This document shows positions 51,475-60,614 of a stretch of 64,000 nt of DNA, in pieces; positions within the stretch are counted from its first letter, which is position 1, and the number at the start of each line of letters is the position of its first letter. A model generated the notes under the pieces. The model searched no databases, was not told the DNA's origin, and saw nothing but the letters and a program-made list of their open reading frames with translations. The stretch is taken from the NCBI RefSeq assembly GCF_900302445.1, contig NZ_ONZF01000002.1, positions 558,001 to 622,000 on the forward strand, given 5' to 3'. A program made the position numbers and the translations under genes. The DNA is from Palleronia abyssalis. Its GTDB lineage: Bacteria > Pseudomonadota > Alphaproteobacteria > Rhodobacterales > Rhodobacteraceae.

Positions 51475-54006
51475 TCAGAACCGGTCCAGAAGGCGGCGCA
51501 GGTAGTCCAGTTCCTGTTCGGGACGGCCCTGTTCGCCCGACCGACGCCTGATCTCGTCCAGAAGCTCTTCCGCGCGCCGGCGCACGTCGTCCTGACCCAG
51601 CAACTGCTCGTTCGAGCCCATCTGGCCGGTCTCGCCGGCCTGACGGCCCAGCGGATCGCGGGATTGGCCGTTCGGGTCGCCCTGCGCCTGGCTTTGGCCC
51701 TGACCGTTCTGCTGTTCTTGCGCCATGGCTTCGCCGAGGTTGCGCATCCCCTCGCGCAGGGCCTCCATCGCGTCGGCTTGCCGGTCCAGCGCGCGCGGCG
51801 TGTCGCCCTCGCGTAGCGCATCTTCGGCCCCTTCCATGGCGTCATCGGCCCGGTCGAGCGATTCGCGAGCGGCGTTCCCGGCGTCCGTGCCCGCGCCGGG
51901 CAGGTTGCCGCGCTGGCGGTTCAATTCGTTGCGCAGGGCCTGCTGACGGTCGGCTAGACTTTGGCCCTCACCGGGCTGCGCACCCTGGCCCTGTTGTCCT
52001 TGCCCGGGCTGCTGGCTCTGACCCTGCTGTTGGCCCTGACCCTGGCCTTGCTGTCCCTGCTGCTGGCCCTGTTGGCCCTGCTGACCTTCCTGCATGTCCT
52101 GGAAGCTGTCGTCGGACAGGTCCTGTTGCTCGCGCAGGGTGTCCTGAAGGTCCTGCATCGCCTGTTGACCCTCGCCCTGGCCTTGCTGGCCTTGGGTGAC
52201 GCGCATGTTCTCCAGCATCTGGTTGAGCTGTTCCATCAGCCGCTGCGCCTCTGCCATGCGGCCTTCCTCCATCAGGCGCTGGATTTCGTCCAGCATCTCC
52301 TGAAGCTGGTCGCCCGTCATCTCCTGCATCTCGCCCTGGGCCTGCTGCTGGTCTTCGCCCTGCTGCCCTTCCTGCGCCAGTTGCTGGATGTAGTCGTTCA
52401 TCGCCTCGCGCAGTTCCTGCATGAGTTCGGCGATTTCGGCTTCATCGGCGCCGTTCTCCATCGCCTCGGACAGGCGTTCCTGTGCGCGGCGCAGACGTTC
52501 GCGGGCGTCGTTGAGGTCGCCGAACTCGATCTCTTGCGCGATGGCCCAAAGCTCGGCGGCGATCTCGTCTTGGCGTTCGGCCGAGAGGGGGGTGACATCC
52601 AGCCCCGCTTCCAGCCTACGGATCGCGACGCGAAGGCGAAGATAGAGCGTGTCCGACGGGAACAGCCCCTCGGGCTGCCAAGAGACCGCGCGCAGCACGT
52701 CCCCGACCCGCCGCGCGTTGTCGCGGGACCACAGAAGGTCGCGGCGCTGTTCGACGATGGCCTGGGCCAGGGGGTCGAAAAAGCGCTGCCCGGCCAATTC
52801 GGTTTCCTGCGCCTCGGACTGGCCGGTCTGGCCCCTCTCGTCGGTGACTTCGTAGGTGATTGTGACGGGCAGGTTGGCCCATGGGTGTTCGGAAAACGTC
52901 TCGACCAGGGTGCCGGTGAATTCGGCCCGGTCACCGGATATGGGCAGGGGCAGGTCGACGGTCAGGGGCTCGCGCGGATCGGGTTCGATGGAGAGACCAT
53001 AGCGCCGGTCGATCCGATCCACGTCGAGGGCGATCCGGGCTTCGCCCGCGGTGACGCCGAAATCGTCCGAGGCGGCGAAGCCTTGGCGGAACTCGCCCTC
53101 CATCGCGCGTTCGGGCTCTCCGGTGACTTCGACAGCGGGCGGTGCGTCGGGGCTCATGGCGATCTGCCATGCCCGCCCGCCTGGGCCGTCAATCTCGATC
53201 TCTCCCGATTGGCTCACGGGGAAGGATTGCTGCGGTTCGGCGGCGGGGGCGGGATCGGTCGTGGCCGAAACGCTCTCGCTTACCGTCAGGTCGCCCAGCT
53301 CTCCGTATAGACGCAGGGTGACCTGACTGCCTTCGGGCACCTCGACCGCGCGGTCGGGCAGGTCGGCGAGGTAAAGGGACGGCAAACCGGTATAGGCGGG
53401 CGGCTCGATCCAGCCTTCCCACGAGGGGCCGCCGGCAACCGCCTGCCCCCCGCCTGGGGTGATCTGGGTGACGGATCCCACCCGCAGGAACGAGCCGAAC
53501 AGAAGGGCCACGGCGAAGGCCAGAAGCGCCACGTAGCGCAGCGCGAAGGGATCGCGCGCGGCAAGGCGCAGGTCGGGCTGCACCGCGCGGGCGTCGCGTA
53601 CACGGTCGGCCATGCGGGTGACATGGGCGTCCCAGATCGCGCGGGAGGCGGGGTCGTTCCCCCCGATGGCCATGTCGTCGGACAGCGCGGCAATGGGGCG
53701 TCCGGGCAGCGTCCGGTCCAGCCGGTCCAGCGCATCGGCCTCGGACGGCCAGCGCATGACGCGAAACCCCCGGATCAGCCCCGCAATCCCGCCGGCAATC
53801 ACCAGAAGTGCGGTGGCCCACGCCAGTTCCAGGGGCAGAACGTCCTGCACGCCCAGCATCAGACCCGCCAGCGTCAGAAGCACAAGCGACCAGACGGGCC
53901 AGAAAGCCCGCGACAGACGTTCGGCCGCCATGCCGGCGCGCGTCAGGGCAAGCGGACGGCGCAGGCCCTTGCGGGCGGCGGTGGGAAGGCGTGCGGTCGA
54001 GGTCAT
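51475..54006 (-). CDS. TIGR02302 (DUF4175) family membrane protein
   Basis: The 843-residue product has membrane helices near 36-56, 62-82 and 155-176, an Ig-like periplasmic-type region (PSWEGWIEPPAYTGLP, about 196-211) and a long helical part. Residues about 545-730 are extremely Gln, Glu and Gly rich, with a stretch dominated by GQQ and GQG units (about 645-685). The family is restricted mostly to alphaproteobacteria and has no known function. The low-complexity part is encoded around 51950-52350. lysA lies just upstream on the same strand, a pairing I recall from relatives. Confidence 0.93.
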   Translation of the reverse strand: MTSTARLPTAARKGLRRPLALTRAGMAAERLSRAFWPVWSLVLLTLAGLMLGVQDVLPLELAWATALLVIAGGIAGLIRGFRVMRWPSEADALDRLDRTLPGRPIAALSDDMAIGGNDPASRAIWDAHVTRMADRVRDARAVQPDLRLAARDPFALRYVALLAFAVALLFGSFLRVGSVTQITPGGGQAVAGGPSWEGWIEPPAYTGLPSLYLADLPDRAVEVPEGSQVTLRLYGELGDLTVSESVSATTDPAPAAEPQQSFPVSQSGEIEIDGPGGRAWQIAMSPDAPPAVEVTGEPERAMEGEFRQGFAASDDFGVTAGEARIALDVDRIDRRYGLSIEPDPREPLTVDLPLPISGDRAEFTGTLVETFSEHPWANLPVTITYEVTDERGQTGQSEAQETELAGQRFFDPLAQAIVEQRRDLLWSRDNARRVGDVLRAVSWQPEGLFPSDTLYLRLRVAIRRLEAGLDVTPLSAERQDEIAAELWAIAQEIEFGDLNDARERLRRAQERLSEAMENGADEAEIAELMQELREAMNDYIQQLAQEGQQGEDQQQAQGEMQEMTGDQLQEMLDEIQRLMEEGRMAEAQRLMEQLNQMLENMRVTQGQQGQGEGQQAMQDLQDTLREQQDLSDDSFQDMQEGQQGQQGQQQGQQGQGQGQQQGQSQQPGQGQQGQGAQPGEGQSLADRQQALRNELNRQRGNLPGAGTDAGNAARESLDRADDAMEGAEDALREGDTPRALDRQADAMEALREGMRNLGEAMAQEQQNGQGQSQAQGDPNGQSRDPLGRQAGETGQMGSNEQLLGQDDVRRRAEELLDEIRRRSGEQGRPEQELDYLRRLLDRF

Positions 54007-54057
54007 GACCCTCCGGGGCGAAACCCGTTCAGGTGGCCCGATACGGCGAATTCCGCG

Positions 54058-55323
54058 TTAGAGCCATGCCGGGATCGTATCCCGCGACAGCATCTCGTCA
54101 ATCGTGGGACGTGCGCGGATGACGGCGAATTGATCCCCGTTGACCAGCACTTCGGGGACCAGCGGTCGCGAATTGTATTCGCTGGCCATTACCGCAGCAT
54201 AGGCCCCGGCCGAGCGGAAGGCGATCAGGTCGCCCTCGGCCAACGGTGGCATAGGCCGGGACCGCGCGAAAGTATCGCCGCTTTCGCAGACGGGGCCGAC
54301 GATGTCCGCCTCGGTCTGTCCCACGCCGCTTTCGGGTTCGGTCAACGGGACGATGTCGTGATGCGCGCCGTACATCGCCGGGCGGATCAGGTCGTTCATG
54401 GCGGCATCGACGATCAACCAGCGGCGATCCGATTCCTCTTTCACGTACAGAAGCTTGCTGACCAAGATGCCCGCGTTGCCGGAGATCAGGCGGCCGGGCT
54501 CGATCTCGATCTCGCAACCAAGATCGCCCACGGTCCTGCGGATCAGAGCGCCGTAATCGCTGGGCAGCGGCGGGGCGTCGTTCCCGCGTGTATAGGGAAT
54601 ACCAAGACCGCCACCGAGGTCCAGGCGGCGGATGTCGTGGCCATCGGCGCGTAGCTCGCGGGTCAGATCGGCGACCTTCAGATAGGCCTGCTCGAACGGG
54701 TCGAGGGACGTGAGCTGCGATCCGATATGGACGTCGATGCCGACGACCTCGATCCCCGGAAGGGTGGCGGCCAGCGCGTATATGTCGCGGGCGCGGTCGA
54801 TGGGGACGCCGAACTTGTCGGTCTTGCGCCCCGTGGCGATCTTCTCGTGCGTACGGGCATCGACATCCGGATTGACCCGAAGCGTGATCGGCGCGGTGGC
54901 GCCCATTCCCGCGGCGACCTGCGACAGGGCCCGCAGCTCGGGCTCACTTTCGACGTTGAACTGGCGCAGGCCGCCGTCCAGCGCCATCGCCATCTCTTCG
55001 CGCGTCTTGCCGACGCCCGAGAACACGATGCGGTCCGCCGGGATGCCAGCGGCCCGGGCGCGGGCGTATTCCCCGCCCGAAACCACGTCCATCCCCGCGC
55101 CCGATTCGCCCAAGACCTTCAGCACCGCGATGTTCGACAGCGACTTCATCGCAAAGCAGACAAGATGATCCATCCCCGCCAGCGCATCGTCGAACAGCTG
55201 GAAATGCCGCCGCAGGGTCGCGGTGGAATAGCAATAGAACGGGGTGCCCACGGCGGCCGCAATCTCGGCCAGGCTCACGTCCTCGGCCATGAGGTGTCCG
55301 TCGCGATACAGAAAATGGTCCAT
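54058..55323 (-). CDS. lysA: Diaminopimelate decarboxylase
   Basis: The 421-residue product is a fold III PLP decarboxylase. The cofactor lysine is Lys60 (FAMKSLSN). LDLGGGLGIPY (about 239-249), IEIEPGRLI (about 276-284) and CESGDTFARS (about 345-354) complete the active site, with the Cys contributed by the partner subunit. It makes lysine from meso-diaminopimelate. TIGR02302 follows after 51 bases. Confidence 0.97.
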   Translation of the reverse strand: MDHFLYRDGHLMAEDVSLAEIAAAVGTPFYCYSTATLRRHFQLFDDALAGMDHLVCFAMKSLSNIAVLKVLGESGAGMDVVSGGEYARARAAGIPADRIVFSGVGKTREEMAMALDGGLRQFNVESEPELRALSQVAAGMGATAPITLRVNPDVDARTHEKIATGRKTDKFGVPIDRARDIYALAATLPGIEVVGIDVHIGSQLTSLDPFEQAYLKVADLTRELRADGHDIRRLDLGGGLGIPYTRGNDAPPLPSDYGALIRRTVGDLGCEIEIEPGRLISGNAGILVSKLLYVKEESDRRWLIVDAAMNDLIRPAMYGAHHDIVPLTEPESGVGQTEADIVGPVCESGDTFARSRPMPPLAEGDLIAFRSAGAYAAVMASEYNSRPLVPEVLVNGDQFAVIRARPTIDEMLSRDTIPAWL

Positions 55324-55445
55324 GGGATCCTCGGGCCGGGCTGCGGCGCCGGACTACAGGCAGCGGGGGCGCCGGGCAAGATGCTGGCGATGTCGCAATG
55401 CGCCCACCCGTCAGGGGGACAGTCTTTGTCCAAGGGGCGGACAAA

Positions 55446-55475
55446 GAAAAACCCCCGAACGGCAGTCCGGGGGCT
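55446..55475 (-). terminator. Rho-independent terminator after rpsU
   Basis: On the minus strand CCCCCG (arm 55468-55473) pairs with CGGGGG (arm 55452-55457) over a 10-base loop and is followed by five T. It lies 36 bases after the rpsU stop and isolates rpsU from lysA. Confidence 0.87.
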
Positions 55476-55510
55476 TCGGTTCGTATCGGTTCGGCAATGC
55501 CGAGAGGGTC

Positions 55511-55717
55511 TTACATCATACCCTCGCGCTGGGCCTTCTTCCGGGCGAGCTTGCGCTGCCGGCGGATGGCCTCGGCCTTCTCGCGCGCTTTCTTCTCCGA
55601 GGGCTTCTCGAAATGCTGCTTGAGCTTCATTTCGCGAAAGACACCCTCACGCTGGAGTTTCTTCTTGAGAGCGCGAAGCGCCTGATCGACATTGTTGTCG
55701 CGAACGCTGACCTGCAT
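55511..55717 (-). CDS. rpsU: 30S ribosomal protein S21
   Basis: The 68-residue basic protein is S21 ([20 protein letters not shown], then [18 protein letters not shown]). S21 is added late to the 30S subunit and helps mRNA binding. AAAGGTGGTG precedes the start. A strong terminator follows, so it is a single-gene unit. It diverges from the COQ9 gene over 109 bases. Confidence 0.97.
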   Translation of the reverse strand: MQVSVRDNNVDQALRALKKKLQREGVFREMKLKQHFEKPSEKKAREKAEAIRRQRKLARKKAQREGMM

Positions 55718-55826
55718 GTGGTTTTCACCACCTTTCTAAGTCTAGAGTTTCAATTTCGTGCAGGAAGTGGCCTTCTACACGAGCGTCTCTAGGTTGTCCA
55801 GCGCAACGACCCGCCCGGAGGTTCCG

Positions 55827-56507
55827 ATGGACGATCCAAGACACCGCATTCTGACTGCTGCCCTTGCCCATGTGCCCTTCGATGGCTGGAGCGAGGCGAC
55901 GCTGAAAAGGGCCGCCTCGGACGCGGACGTTCCCATCGAGGAAGCGCGCGCACTGTTTCCGCGTGGCGCTGTCGATCTGGCGCTGGCCTTTCACCGCATG
56001 GGCGACACCGAGGCCGCGCGCCGCATCGCCGCCGAGGACATGAGCGAGATGCGCTATAGCGACAAGGTAGCGCGGGCGATCTGGCTGCGACTCGACGCAG
56101 TGGACAAGGAAGCCGTCCGGCGCGGGACCACGCTGTTCGCCCTGCCGATCTATGCCACGGACGGCGCCCGCGCGATCTGGGAGACGGCGGACATGATCTG
56201 GACGGCCCTCGGCGACAGGTCGACCGACGGGAACTGGTATTCCAAGCGCGCGACGCTGTCGGGGGTCTATGCCTCGGTCGTGCTGTTCTGGTTGGGTGAC
56301 GATTCCATGGACCATGCGGACACGCGCGACTTCATCGCCCGCCGGATCGACGACGTCATGCGAATCGAGAGAATGAAATCGGCGGTCAACGCCAATCCGC
56401 TGGGCCGCGCGGTGATGGTCGGCCCGAACTGGCTGATCTCGAAGATGCGTGCGCCGATCAAACCGCCCAAAGGGTTCCCCGGCTCCGTCTCGGGAGGGGG
56501 GCAATGA
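55827..56507 (+). CDS. COQ9 family protein
   Basis: The 226-residue product has a TetR-like helical N-terminus (HRILTAALAHVPFDGWSEATL) and a C-terminal lipid-binding COQ9 region (WYSKRATLSGVYASVVLFWL). COQ9 supports the ubiquinone hydroxylase COQ7 by binding quinone intermediates. ATG 55827 follows CGGAGG. Its stop overlaps the quinone oxidoreductase start as ATGA, in keeping with a quinone-related operon. Confidence 0.93.
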   Translation: MDDPRHRILTAALAHVPFDGWSEATLKRAASDADVPIEEARALFPRGAVDLALAFHRMGDTEAARRIAAEDMSEMRYSDKVARAIWLRLDAVDKEAVRRGTTLFALPIYATDGARAIWETADMIWTALGDRSTDGNWYSKRATLSGVYASVVLFWLGDDSMDHADTRDFIARRIDDVMRIERMKSAVNANPLGRAVMVGPNWLISKMRAPIKPPKGFPGSVSGGGQ

Positions 56508-57496
56508 GCCTTCCGGACGAAATGGAGGTGGTCGAGATCGCCGGATCGGGCGGCCCCGAGGTTCTGACGCCCGCCCGCCGTCCGGTGCCGCACCCGGGGG
56601 CGGGCGAAGTCCTGATCCGTGTCGCATGGGCGGGGGTGAACCGGCCCGATGCCTTGCAAAGGGCAGGGATGTACGCGCCGCCACCGGGCGCTTCGGACCT
56701 GCCGGGCCTGGAATGCGCGGGCGAGGTCGTCGCGGTGGGCGAGGGGGCATCGTGGCGCGTGGGCGACATGGTCTGTGCGCTACTTCCGGGGGGCGGATAT
56801 GCCGAATACGTCGTCACCCCCGGTGCGCATTGTCTGAGCGTTCCCAAGGGCATGTGCCTGCAACAGGCGGCCGCCCTGCCCGAGACGTATTTCACCGTCT
56901 GGACCAACGTGTTCGATCGCGGCGGCCTGCAGGCGGGGGAGGTTTTCCTGGTCCATGGCGGCTCGTCCGGAATCGGGACCACGGCGATTCAGCTTGCGCG
57001 CGAATGGGGCGCACGGGTGTTCACGACCGCGGGGTCGGATGAGAAATGCGCGGAATGCGAAAGGCTTGGGGCCGAACGGGCGATCAACTACAAGACCGAG
57101 GATTTCGGCGCCATCCTGAAGGATGTCGGTGGCGCGGACCTTGTCCTGGATATGGTAGGCGGTCGCTATATCCCTGAAAACGTGAAGCTTCTGAAGGAAG
57201 ATGGGCGGCTGGTCATGATCGCCTTCCTTGGCGGTCCGAAGGCCGAGTTGAACTTCGCCCAAGTGATGGTCAAGCGGCTGACGATCACGGGCTCGACCCT
57301 GCGGCCGCAGTCCGACGCCGCCAAGGCTGACATCGCCAAGTCCCTGAAGACAAACGTCTGGCCCTTGATGGAGGTCGGCAAGGTGGGGCCGATCATGGAT
57401 CAGAGCTTTCCCCTGCCCGAGGCTGCCAAGGCGCATGCGCGGATGGAATCCTCGGCCCATATCGGGAAGATCACGCTGAAGGTTGCGGGGGGCTAA
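56504..57496 (+). CDS. NAD(P)H-quinone oxidoreductase, PIG3 type
   Basis: The 330-residue product is a zinc-free medium-chain dehydrogenase. It has PDALQRAGMYAPPPG, GLECAGEVVAVG, GGGYAEYV and HGGSSGIGTTAIQLA (NADPH binding, about 150-164). It resembles quinone oxidoreductases of the PIG3/QOR group that reduce quinones with NADPH by one-electron transfer. It overlaps coq9 (ATGA), which supports a quinone substrate. Confidence 0.93.
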   Translation: MSLPDEMEVVEIAGSGGPEVLTPARRPVPHPGAGEVLIRVAWAGVNRPDALQRAGMYAPPPGASDLPGLECAGEVVAVGEGASWRVGDMVCALLPGGGYAEYVVTPGAHCLSVPKGMCLQQAAALPETYFTVWTNVFDRGGLQAGEVFLVHGGSSGIGTTAIQLAREWGARVFTTAGSDEKCAECERLGAERAINYKTEDFGAILKDVGGADLVLDMVGGRYIPENVKLLKEDGRLVMIAFLGGPKAELNFAQVMVKRLTITGSTLRPQSDAAKADIAKSLKTNVWPLMEVGKVGPIMDQSFPLPEAAKAHARMESSAHIGKITLKVAGG

Positions 57497-57666
57497 GGCG
57501 ACGAAATCCCGTCCGAACCCGCCGGGCGTGTGTTTGGTCATTGCCGGTTATCGCCGCCGAAGCACCCCTACAGACACCGCTGTGCTGACGATCCGGTGAG
57601 CGTCCGGTGCCGGCAGCGGGCACCGATCCATATCCTCCGCGAACCGCCCCTGACCGGAGACTGCCG

Positions 57667-58665
57667 ATGCAGACCCGCCGCCACGTTATGACCGCATCTC
57701 TCGCCGCCGGCGCCGCGGGTCTTCTCGGCCAGTCCCTTGCGGCACAGACAAGGGGATGGGGCGCGATCGGTGACCGGGCCGCGGGGTTCGATCAGCTTAG
57801 GGCGGTGGTCGCCTGGGTCGATGGCGAACCGGTCCTCAGCCGCTTCATCCGCGGCCCGGGGGAAGGGGCGATCCACAACGTCAAATCCGTGGCAAAGACT
57901 TGGGTCGCGTCGCTTCTGGGCGCGGCAATCGCACGCGGGGACATCGCCAGCCTCGACACGGCGATCGGAGAGGCCGCGCCGACTCTCATCCCCGCAGGCG
58001 CCGCGCCAGAGGTCACGGACATCACGGTGGGCAACCTCGCCTCAATGCAGGCGGGCCTGGAGCGGACATCGGGCGGCAATTACGGCGCCTGGATTTCCAG
58101 CGCGAACTGGGTGGCCGACGCGCTGGGGCGCGAGATGGTGGCCCGACCCGGGGGGCGAATGCTCTATTCCACCGGCTCGACCCATGTGCTGGGCGCGGTG
58201 CTGGCCGAGGCGACCGGACAGTCCTTGCTTGCGCAGATGCGCGCGCGACTGGGCGATCCGCTGGGCATCCAGATCCCCTCGTGGGTGCAGGATCCGCAAG
58301 GGCGCTATCTCGGCGGCAACCAGATGGGCCTGAAGGTCGAGGGGATGCTGCGCTTCGGCGAAATGTATCGCCAGGGTGGCACGTGGCAGGGCGCCCGGGT
58401 TCTGCCCGAAAGCTTCGTCGACCAAGCCTGGACGCCCTGCACTCGATCCCCCTGGTCGGGGTTGGGCTATGGCCTGGGGTGGTTCCTGGGGCAGGAGGGC
58501 GGACAGGATTTCGCCATCGCGCGTGGCTATGGCGGTCAGGTGATCGCGGTTGGCCCCCGCATGGTCATGGCCATCGTTTCCGACCCCGACCGTCCCGCGC
58601 GGTCCCAGGGGTATTTCGGTGACCTGATGGAGCTCGTCCGCGCCGGCCTGCGACAGACCGCTTGA
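57667..58665 (+). CDS. Serine hydrolase, class C beta-lactamase family
   Basis: The 332-residue product begins with TRRHVMTASLAAGAAGLLG, which resembles a Tat signal. The penicillin-binding fold has the SxxK nucleophile Ser74-Lys77 (KSVAK), a YST triad segment near 166-168 and GYGGQ near the end in the third motif region. Such proteins hydrolyse esters or D-peptides in the periplasm rather than antibiotics in most cases. It is 170 bases after the oxidoreductase, so it probably has its own promoter. Confidence 0.9.
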   Translation: MQTRRHVMTASLAAGAAGLLGQSLAAQTRGWGAIGDRAAGFDQLRAVVAWVDGEPVLSRFIRGPGEGAIHNVKSVAKTWVASLLGAAIARGDIASLDTAIGEAAPTLIPAGAAPEVTDITVGNLASMQAGLERTSGGNYGAWISSANWVADALGREMVARPGGRMLYSTGSTHVLGAVLAEATGQSLLAQMRARLGDPLGIQIPSWVQDPQGRYLGGNQMGLKVEGMLRFGEMYRQGGTWQGARVLPESFVDQAWTPCTRSPWSGLGYGLGWFLGQEGGQDFAIARGYGGQVIAVGPRMVMAIVSDPDRPARSQGYFGDLMELVRAGLRQTA

Positions 58666-58690
58666 CCCCGCCCCTCTGTACCCCTGCGGC

Positions 58691-58720
58691 AAGTACCCCG
58701 GGCTCCGGGGCAGCGCCCCG
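58691..58720. repeat. Rhodobacterales 3' element, copy 2 (TACCCCGGG plus hairpin)
   Basis: AAGTACCCCGGG (58691-58702) is followed by CGGGGC-AGC-GCCCCG (58706-58720; 6-bp stem). It lies between the convergent serine hydrolase and RNase T2 genes and matches the order and loop of copy 1 at 28608. It can serve as a transcription end for either strand. Confidence 0.75.
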
Positions 58721-58722
58721 AC

Positions 58723-59346
58723 CTACTCCACCGGGTCCAGCAAAGCATCCGTCATGGAACAGTCCCGCACCACGTCCGCCCCGCAGCGGCGCGGGGTAAG
58801 GTCGTCGCGGTCGAGGCAGATGCGGGCCTCCTGGATGCGGCCGTCGCGACAGGTGATGGTGATGGCATCGGGGAACAGGGCGTCGTTCTCGGCCAGGAAC
58901 GCCTGTTCGATCACGCGGGCCGGGACGCGGATGGGATCGTCCAGCGCCTGTAACGGGTCGGGCATGTCCATGGCTTCGAACGCGTCCCGGGCGGCGGCGA
59001 AGTAGTCTTCCGGCGGCAGTCCCGAACAGCGGCCGTGCTTCTTCCATTGGTACCACGCAGCACCCCCGTCGCCCATGATGTCCGACATCGCCGCAGTTTC
59101 CGAACGTGACGGATCGCGGCGGGGCGTGGCGCAGTATTCAGGCCAACCACGCTCGTATTGCGGCCAAAGGCCGTGCAGTACCCACCCCAGCGGGCGGTCG
59201 CATTGGCGGGCCCCGCGCGCATCGCCTTCCAGGGCGCACCATGTGGGGGACCAGGACAGGGACAGCACATAATAGTCGAACTCGCCCGCTTCGTCGGCCG
59301 CGGCGGGCAGGGCGAGTGTGGCCAGAAGCGCAAGACTGCGAAGCAT
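58723..59346 (-). CDS. Ribonuclease T2 family protein
   Basis: The 207-residue product has a signal peptide (MLRSLALLATLALPAAA) and the two RNase T2 active segments: VLHGLWPQ with His58 and WYQWKKHGRC with His104. The Glu normally found in the second motif (HEWxKHG) is Gln100 here. Six Cys are in place for disulfides. It should degrade RNA in the periplasm. ATG 59346 with AAAGGGA upstream is preferred over ATG 59361. It diverges from trcR over 139 bases. Confidence 0.94.
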   Translation of the reverse strand: MLRSLALLATLALPAAADEAGEFDYYVLSLSWSPTWCALEGDARGARQCDRPLGWVLHGLWPQYERGWPEYCATPRRDPSRSETAAMSDIMGDGGAAWYQWKKHGRCSGLPPEDYFAAARDAFEAMDMPDPLQALDDPIRVPARVIEQAFLAENDALFPDAITITCRDGRIQEARICLDRDDLTPRRCGADVVRDCSMTDALLDPVE

Positions 59347-59485
59347 TTTGTCCCTTTCCATGCGTTAATTCGGTCACTATATGCAGCCCGAGTTCCCCGA
59401 CAATGCGAACTTGGCCCGTTTCCCCGGGTCGGCCCGGTCCCGGGCCACGGACAGGCCATGCGCGCACGAGCAAGGAGACGAGGAT

Positions 59486-60250
59486 ATGGCGGACAAACCG
59501 ATCATGGCGAAAGCCACAGCCGTCTGGCTGGTGGACAACACGACGCTGACCTTCAAGCAGGTGGCCGATTTCTGCGGTCTGCACGAGCTCGAGGTGCAGG
59601 GCATCGCGGATGGGGACGTCGCCACGGGCGTGAAGGGGTTCGACCCGATCGCAAACAACCAGCTGACCCAGGACGAGATCGACAAGGCCGAGAAGGACGC
59701 GGCCTACAAACTGAAGCTGAAGTTCAATCCCGCGTCCGTGGGCGAGGAAAAGCGCCGCGGCCCGCGCTATACCCCGCTGTCCAAGCGGCAGGACCGTCCG
59801 GCGGCGATCCTGTGGCTGGTCAAGTTCCACCCCGAGCTTCAGGACAGCCAGATCTCGAAGCTTGTGGGCACGACGAAGCCGACGATCCAGGCCATCCGCG
59901 AGCGCACGCACTGGAACATCAACAACCTCGAACCCGTCGACCCCGTCGCGCTGGGCCTGTGCAAGCAGTCCGAGCTGGACCTGGCCGTGCAGAAGGCCGC
60001 GCAGAAGCGGGCGCGCGAGGGCGCTGTGATGACCGATGACGAGCGGCGCAAGCTGGTCTCGACCGAGCAGAGCCTGGCTGGTGAGACCGAGCCCAAGATG
60101 CCGTCGTCGATTTCGGGGCTGGAGCAGTTCACCCTGTCCGACACCGGTGAGGAAATCGAGGAAGACGACGACCGCGACGTCAGCGATGCGGACAGCTTCT
60201 TCAACCTTCCCGATGAGTCCGGGGACGACGAGGACGACAACCGGACCTGA
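59486..60250 (+). CDS. trcR: Cell cycle transcriptional regulator TrcR (DUF1013)
   Basis: The 254-residue product belongs to DUF1013, named TrcR in current databases and regarded as a cell cycle regulator of alphaproteobacteria. It has an N-terminal helix-turn-helix-like part (AVWLVDNTTLTFKQVADFCG, about 12-31), a central conserved segment (GPRYTPLSKRQDRPAAILWL) with a second helix-turn-helix-like unit (SQISKLVGTTKPTIQAIRER), and a very acidic C-terminal tail. AAGGAG precedes ATG 59486. A strong terminator follows. Confidence 0.92.
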   Translation: MADKPIMAKATAVWLVDNTTLTFKQVADFCGLHELEVQGIADGDVATGVKGFDPIANNQLTQDEIDKAEKDAAYKLKLKFNPASVGEEKRRGPRYTPLSKRQDRPAAILWLVKFHPELQDSQISKLVGTTKPTIQAIRERTHWNINNLEPVDPVALGLCKQSELDLAVQKAAQKRAREGAVMTDDERRKLVSTEQSLAGETEPKMPSSISGLEQFTLSDTGEEIEEDDDRDVSDADSFFNLPDESGDDEDDNRT

Positions 60251-60300
60251 GGGCGATCTTCTTACTGACTGTATTCAAAGCGCTTTTCAACCATTGCGCG

Positions 60301-60327
60301 AAGGGCGCCCCGAGGGGCGCCCTTTTT
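60301..60327 (+). terminator. Rho-independent terminator after trcR
   Basis: AAGGGCGCCC-CGAG-GGGCGCCCTT with a run of five T (60323-60327) forms a 10-bp stem with a 4-base loop, 50 bases after the trcR stop. Confidence 0.93.
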
Positions 60328-60614
60328 ACGTGTAATAAGTCAGGGAAGGCGTGTTATTAAGGTAACGCGGCGTGATCGCGGCCCGGTACTTTTTCAAAAT
60401 TGCCTCGCAATCCCGAAAATCTTGTCCCTATTGACGTCATGCCGGCATGGAACCGGCGGCGGTCGATATCGGCCGCGTCAAAATGGGGATCGAGCAGAAT
60501 CCACGTGAAGCACCGCCGCAGAGCGGGCGCACGGGAGCGTTCCTCGAATGAAAAGCATTATGATGGGTTCCCGTTCGGGGGCCCGTAACTCCAGTATTCG
60601 GGGGCTGATCGGGC
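60328..60614 (+). promoter_or_regulatory. Leader region of the cellulose operon
   Basis: This gap is less GC-rich than its surroundings (TACTTTTTCAAAATTGCC near 60389). It contains TAATAA/TTATTA arms (60333-60338, 60354-60359), overlapping palindromes TGACGTCA (60432-60439) and CATGCCGGCATG (60438-60449), but no clean sigma70 hexamer pair at 17 bases. I see no gene. The promoter and operators of the bcs operon should be here. Confidence 0.5.

Noticed and set aside
55324-55445. A small lipoprotein gene of the kind often found before lysA
   Set aside because: The stretch upstream of lysA has no start codon with a ribosome-binding site and no signal peptide in any minus-strand frame.
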